A stretch of 15,047 nucleotides of DNA. It comes from Nitrososphaerota archaeon (GTDB lineage Archaea; Thermoproteota; Nitrososphaeria; Nitrososphaerales; Nitrosopumilaceae). Below the pieces are notes generated by a model. That model saw only the letters and a program-made list of their open reading frames with translations. It made no database searches and was not told the DNA's origin. Below are positions 12,344-15,047 of the stretch, in pieces. Positions within the stretch are counted from its first letter, which is position 1. Each line of letters begins with the position of its first letter. The position numbers were made by a program, and so were the translations under genes. The stretch lies in contig JACQFM010000054.1 of assembly GCA_016200035.1 (NCBI GenBank), positions 1 to 15,047 on the forward strand. Direction: 5' to 3'.

Positions 12344-14665
12344 CTAGTTTGATTTTATGTTATGCATGACTTGCAAATCCTTTGCAAACTGTGCTAGACT
12401 AGCAGGAATCTCATAATCAATGGGATCCTTCAGAGATAAACCAGTCTCTTTCTTCTTATTCCAAATGCCTGAATTAAATTCAGTTATTTCCTTTGTGAAT
12501 TTTGTGTAGTCCTCGTAAGTTTCTTGTTCAAACAACCTCTCTTTATGTATAGTTGCATTTGAGTAGAGACGCTGCCAGAGATAATCTGTAATGAAGGGCG
12601 TTATGGGAGCAAGCAGCCGAAATATTGCGGAAAGTACTTTGTGTAAAGTGTATATTGCAGCCACTTTTTCCTCGTCTGAAAAGTCAGAACCGTAGGCACG
12701 GCCTTTTACCATCTCTATATAATGGGCCGCAAAGATGTTCCATGTAAATTCTCTAATTGCTGTAGCAGGTATGAAAAAATTAAATTCATCATATCCTTTC
12801 TTGCATTCCGCTATCAGTTTTTGCAGCTCAGAAAGAATCCATTTGTCGGAATGACTAAGGTTTGCTGATTTAATTATTGGAAAACCAGAAATAAATCTAG
12901 AAATATTCCAGAGTTTGCTTAGAAATTTTTTTGTAGCTTCAATCTTTTGTTCAGAGCATCTAAAATCATATCCAAGATTGATCTCACTTGCACTCCAGAA
13001 CCTAAAAGTGTCAGCTCCAAATTTTTGTATGACTGGCAAAGGGTCTATTACATTTCCCTTACTTTTACTCATCTTTGTTCCGTGTTCATCTACACCATAC
13101 CCCATTATCCATGCTTCTGACCATGGTGATTTGCCAGTTAATTGTTCACATCTTAATATGGTGTAGTAAAGCCATGTTCTTACAATGTCTTTTGATTGAG
13201 GTCTTATGGTAGCAGGATAAGTCTTCTTGAAGAATTCTTCATCTCGTTTATACTTTGATACAAATATAGGCGTGATACTGGAGTCCATCCAGGTATCAAA
13301 TATCCTTTCTTCACCAACAAAGTCACTTGACCCACACTTTGTACACTTTGTTATCGGAGCTCTATCTTTCCAAGGTTTGTAGTATTTTCCCGGTTCTGGC
13401 ACAAAAGGCTCAGAACACTTTTTACAGTGCCAAATAGGTATCTCGGTACCATAGTATCTTCTTCGCGATATGGGCCAATCTATTGTGATGGAGTCAAGCC
13501 AGTTCATCAGAATTTGCCTGTGCATAGAGGGATGAAACGTAATTTTTGACCCCATTTCTCTAATTTTTTGCACTGAATCCTTCTGTTTTAGATAGTATTC
13601 CTCCATCGGTATTATCTCAATTGGTATTTTGCTCCTTTCCGAGACTGGGGTACGATGATTAATACTTTGTATTTTTTCTACAAAACCCTGATTTTGTAGG
13701 TCTTCAATTATCTTTTCTCTGGCTTGTTTTACTTTTAGTCCTGCATATGATCCAGCCACAGCTATCATACGACCGTCTTTTCCGATTGCAACGATTTCTT
13801 GAAGATTCATCTCTCTGAATAAAATAACATCATTTTGGTCACCATAGCTACATACCATCACAGTTCCAGATCCAAACTCCATTTGCGCAGACAGATGGGT
13901 TCTGATCTCGACTTCCCTATTCACCAACGGAATGATTACTTTTTTGCCAACAACATTTGAATACCGTTTGTCATCAGGATTGACAATTATAGTCTGGCAC
14001 GCACACAAAAGTTCTGGTCTTGTGCTTGCAACTGTGATATGTTTATCAGAATTTTTTATCTTAAATTTTATGTAAACTAATTTTGTAGGAATTTCTACGT
14101 AAGAGATTTCAGCGTCAGAAATGGTTGTACCTGTAACCCAATCATAGTTATTTGGTCTATTGGCAAGGTAAATCAATCCTTTTTTCCAAAGCTCAATAAA
14201 GGTTGATTGAGTGAGGCTACGATATTCTTCAGAATCTGTTCTATAGTAATTTGAAAAATTGCCACTAAGGCCCAAGTTGATCATTATTTGTATCATTTCC
14301 GCTTCCAGATCATCTAAAGCGGTGGAGCACATTTTCAGAAATTCTCCTCGCTCAGCATCACGCATTTTTATATTGTATTTTTTCTCCGTGTACATCTCAA
14401 CAGGCAAACCATTTCTGTCTATTCCTATTGGAAAAAGCACGTTTTTGCCTGACATTCTGGCGGTTCTTGCAATCATATCTATCTGAGCATAATGTGCAGC
14501 AGCTCCTATGTGCCAAGGTCTGCCAGATGGATAGGGGGGTGGGGTATCTATCACAAAAACATCTCCCTCAGGCTTAAAATCGTAAATATGAGAACCTTGC
14601 CACTGTTTTAGAATCTGTTTTTCAATCTCTGGGTTCCATGCAGTCTCTTTTATCTTCGGTTCCAT
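12344..14665 (-). CDS. valS: valyl-tRNA synthetase
   Basis: 773 residues, class Ia synthetase that charges tRNA-Val in the cytoplasm. The catalytic domain has PPPYPSGRPWHIGAAAHY (42-59), where HIGA is the HIGH motif (52-55), and KMSKSKGN at 531-538. The inserted CP1 editing domain (about 170-340) contains VASTRPELL and FGSGTVMVCSYGDQNDV, typical of ValRS post-transfer editing. Zinc ligands Cys414, Cys417 (HCKKC) and Cys441, Cys444 (KCTKCG) follow. DWPISRRRYYGTEIPIWHC and FDTWMDSSITP are further ValRS signatures. The anticodon-binding helical domain begins near 620, and the long C-terminal coiled coil of bacterial ValRS is absent, as in archaeal forms. ATG at 14665 lies 3 nt after the stop of the PTPS-like gene, so they are co-transcribed. 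Confidence 0.97.
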   Translation of the reverse strand: MEPKIKETAWNPEIEKQILKQWQGSHIYDFKPEGDVFVIDTPPPYPSGRPWHIGAAAHYAQIDMIARTARMSGKNVLFPIGIDRNGLPVEMYTEKKYNIKMRDAERGEFLKMCSTALDDLEAEMIQIMINLGLSGNFSNYYRTDSEEYRSLTQSTFIELWKKGLIYLANRPNNYDWVTGTTISDAEISYVEIPTKLVYIKFKIKNSDKHITVASTRPELLCACQTIIVNPDDKRYSNVVGKKVIIPLVNREVEIRTHLSAQMEFGSGTVMVCSYGDQNDVILFREMNLQEIVAIGKDGRMIAVAGSYAGLKVKQAREKIIEDLQNQGFVEKIQSINHRTPVSERSKIPIEIIPMEEYYLKQKDSVQKIREMGSKITFHPSMHRQILMNWLDSITIDWPISRRRYYGTEIPIWHCKKCSEPFVPEPGKYYKPWKDRAPITKCTKCGSSDFVGEERIFDTWMDSSITPIFVSKYKRDEEFFKKTYPATIRPQSKDIVRTWLYYTILRCEQLTGKSPWSEAWIMGYGVDEHGTKMSKSKGNVIDPLPVIQKFGADTFRFWSASEINLGYDFRCSEQKIEATKKFLSKLWNISRFISGFPIIKSANLSHSDKWILSELQKLIAECKKGYDEFNFFIPATAIREFTWNIFAAHYIEMVKGRAYGSDFSDEEKVAAIYTLHKVLSAIFRLLAPITPFITDYLWQRLYSNATIHKERLFEQETYEDYTKFTKEITEFNSGIWNKKKETGLSLKDPIDYEIPASLAQFAKDLQVMHNIKSN

Positions 14666-14668
14666 GCC

Positions 14669-15047
14669 TTAGGAGTTTGATACACGAGATAAAATATGGG
14701 CTCCCTTGTTGTATCCTTCGTAAATATACACTCCTACCGCTTCTATATTCTGGGGCATTTTTGGTACAAGGAGCTTTATTATTTCCGTTGAGAGATTTTC
14801 TACAGTGGCTTCCCCCTCAAGAAGGTATGTTGTACTTTTTGGAACCTGTAAATCAAACATACCTTGTGGACCATTGAAGGCAATTTTATAATGTAAATTA
14901 TCTTCTTGTGTTAGGTATTTCCTATTGATAAAAAATTTGTGATCCAAGACGGCGATCACTTCCTTGATAATTTTCTTGGCATCAGAAAAGTCAATTAGAA
15001 GATTATTTTTCATCTCGCCAACTAGTTCCACCATTACTGAAGATGTG
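14669..15047 (-). CDS. 6-pyruvoyl-tetrahydropterin synthase/QueD-like protein (N-terminus beyond window)
   Basis: About 125 codons visible; the frame stays open to the right edge (residues T-S-S-V before the first internal Met), so the start lies outside. LLIDFSDAKKIIKEV and AVLDHKFF match the central PTPS/QueD segment, whose LDH His is catalytic. LEGEATVENLSTEIIKLL gives the conserved E-x-T-x-E-N motif, and GVYIYEGYNKGAHI is the usual last strand. The zinc-binding HxH part expected near the N-terminus is not in view. Family members act on dihydroneopterin triphosphate, in queuosine/archaeosine or pterin/folate pathways; which applies here cannot be decided. The stop is 3 nt before the valS start. 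Confidence 0.85.
   Translation of the reverse strand, partial: TSSVMVELVGEMKNNLLIDFSDAKKIIKEVIAVLDHKFFINRKYLTQEDNLHYKIAFNGPQGMFDLQVPKSTTYLLEGEATVENLSTEIIKLLVPKMPQNIEAVGVYIYEGYNKGAHILSRVSNS

Noticed and set aside
14669..15034. PTPS-like protein as a complete 121-residue gene starting at 15034
   Set aside because: The frame continues upstream to the window edge and the family's N-terminal HxH metal site is missing, so it is a partial gene.

Overview
The window looks like the chromosome of an ammonia-oxidising archaeon of the Nitrososphaerota (Thaumarchaeota), probably the Nitrosopumilales. I infer this from the low G+C content, T-rich TATA-like boxes about 25 nt before starts (leaderless style), an intron-bearing tRNA-Trp, several small Cys/His zinc-finger proteins of the kind common in that group, a stand-alone Lrp RAM-domain protein, a DUF5678/retropepsin-like pair, and archaeal-type PdxS/PdxT and ValRS. 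No database search was possible, so family names rest on motif recognition.

Left part (1-1275, minus strand): a Cys-rich protein cut by the window edge, a single-domain rhodanese and a small class I methyltransferase. Then, on the plus strand, comes a small membrane-anchored protein at 1375. The stretch 1609-3186 is the most unusual part. It has a GC-rich, highly foldable segment (a candidate non-coding RNA), two diverged 36-bp direct repeats, a DUF5678 + aspartic-protease gene pair between those repeats, a 13-bp inverted repeat beside the second copy, and a GC-rich stretch before the RAM-domain gene. After it come an unrecognised HExxH protein and a small zinc-ribbon protein.

Middle (4453-6427): a UbiE-like methyltransferase and an unrecognised 210-residue protein, both on the minus strand and both with clear Shine-Dalgarno sites. 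They are followed by a minus-strand tRNA-Trp(CCA) gene whose mature sequence can only be rebuilt by removing two introns. One is canonical (37/38) and one lies inside the anticodon stem.

Right part (6428-15047): an exported or membrane-anchored protein, then pdxS and pdxT overlapping by 4 nt (the complete PLP synthase), then aconitase with its own promoter, then a small Cys/His-rich protein. On the minus strand are a quinone-oxidoreductase-like MDR enzyme whose 5' end appears damaged, valyl-tRNA synthetase, and the C-terminal part of a 6-pyruvoyl-tetrahydropterin synthase/QueD-like protein running off the right edge. Most of this is housekeeping. The interest lies in 1.6-4.2 kb, the tRNA introns and the broken-looking MDR start.
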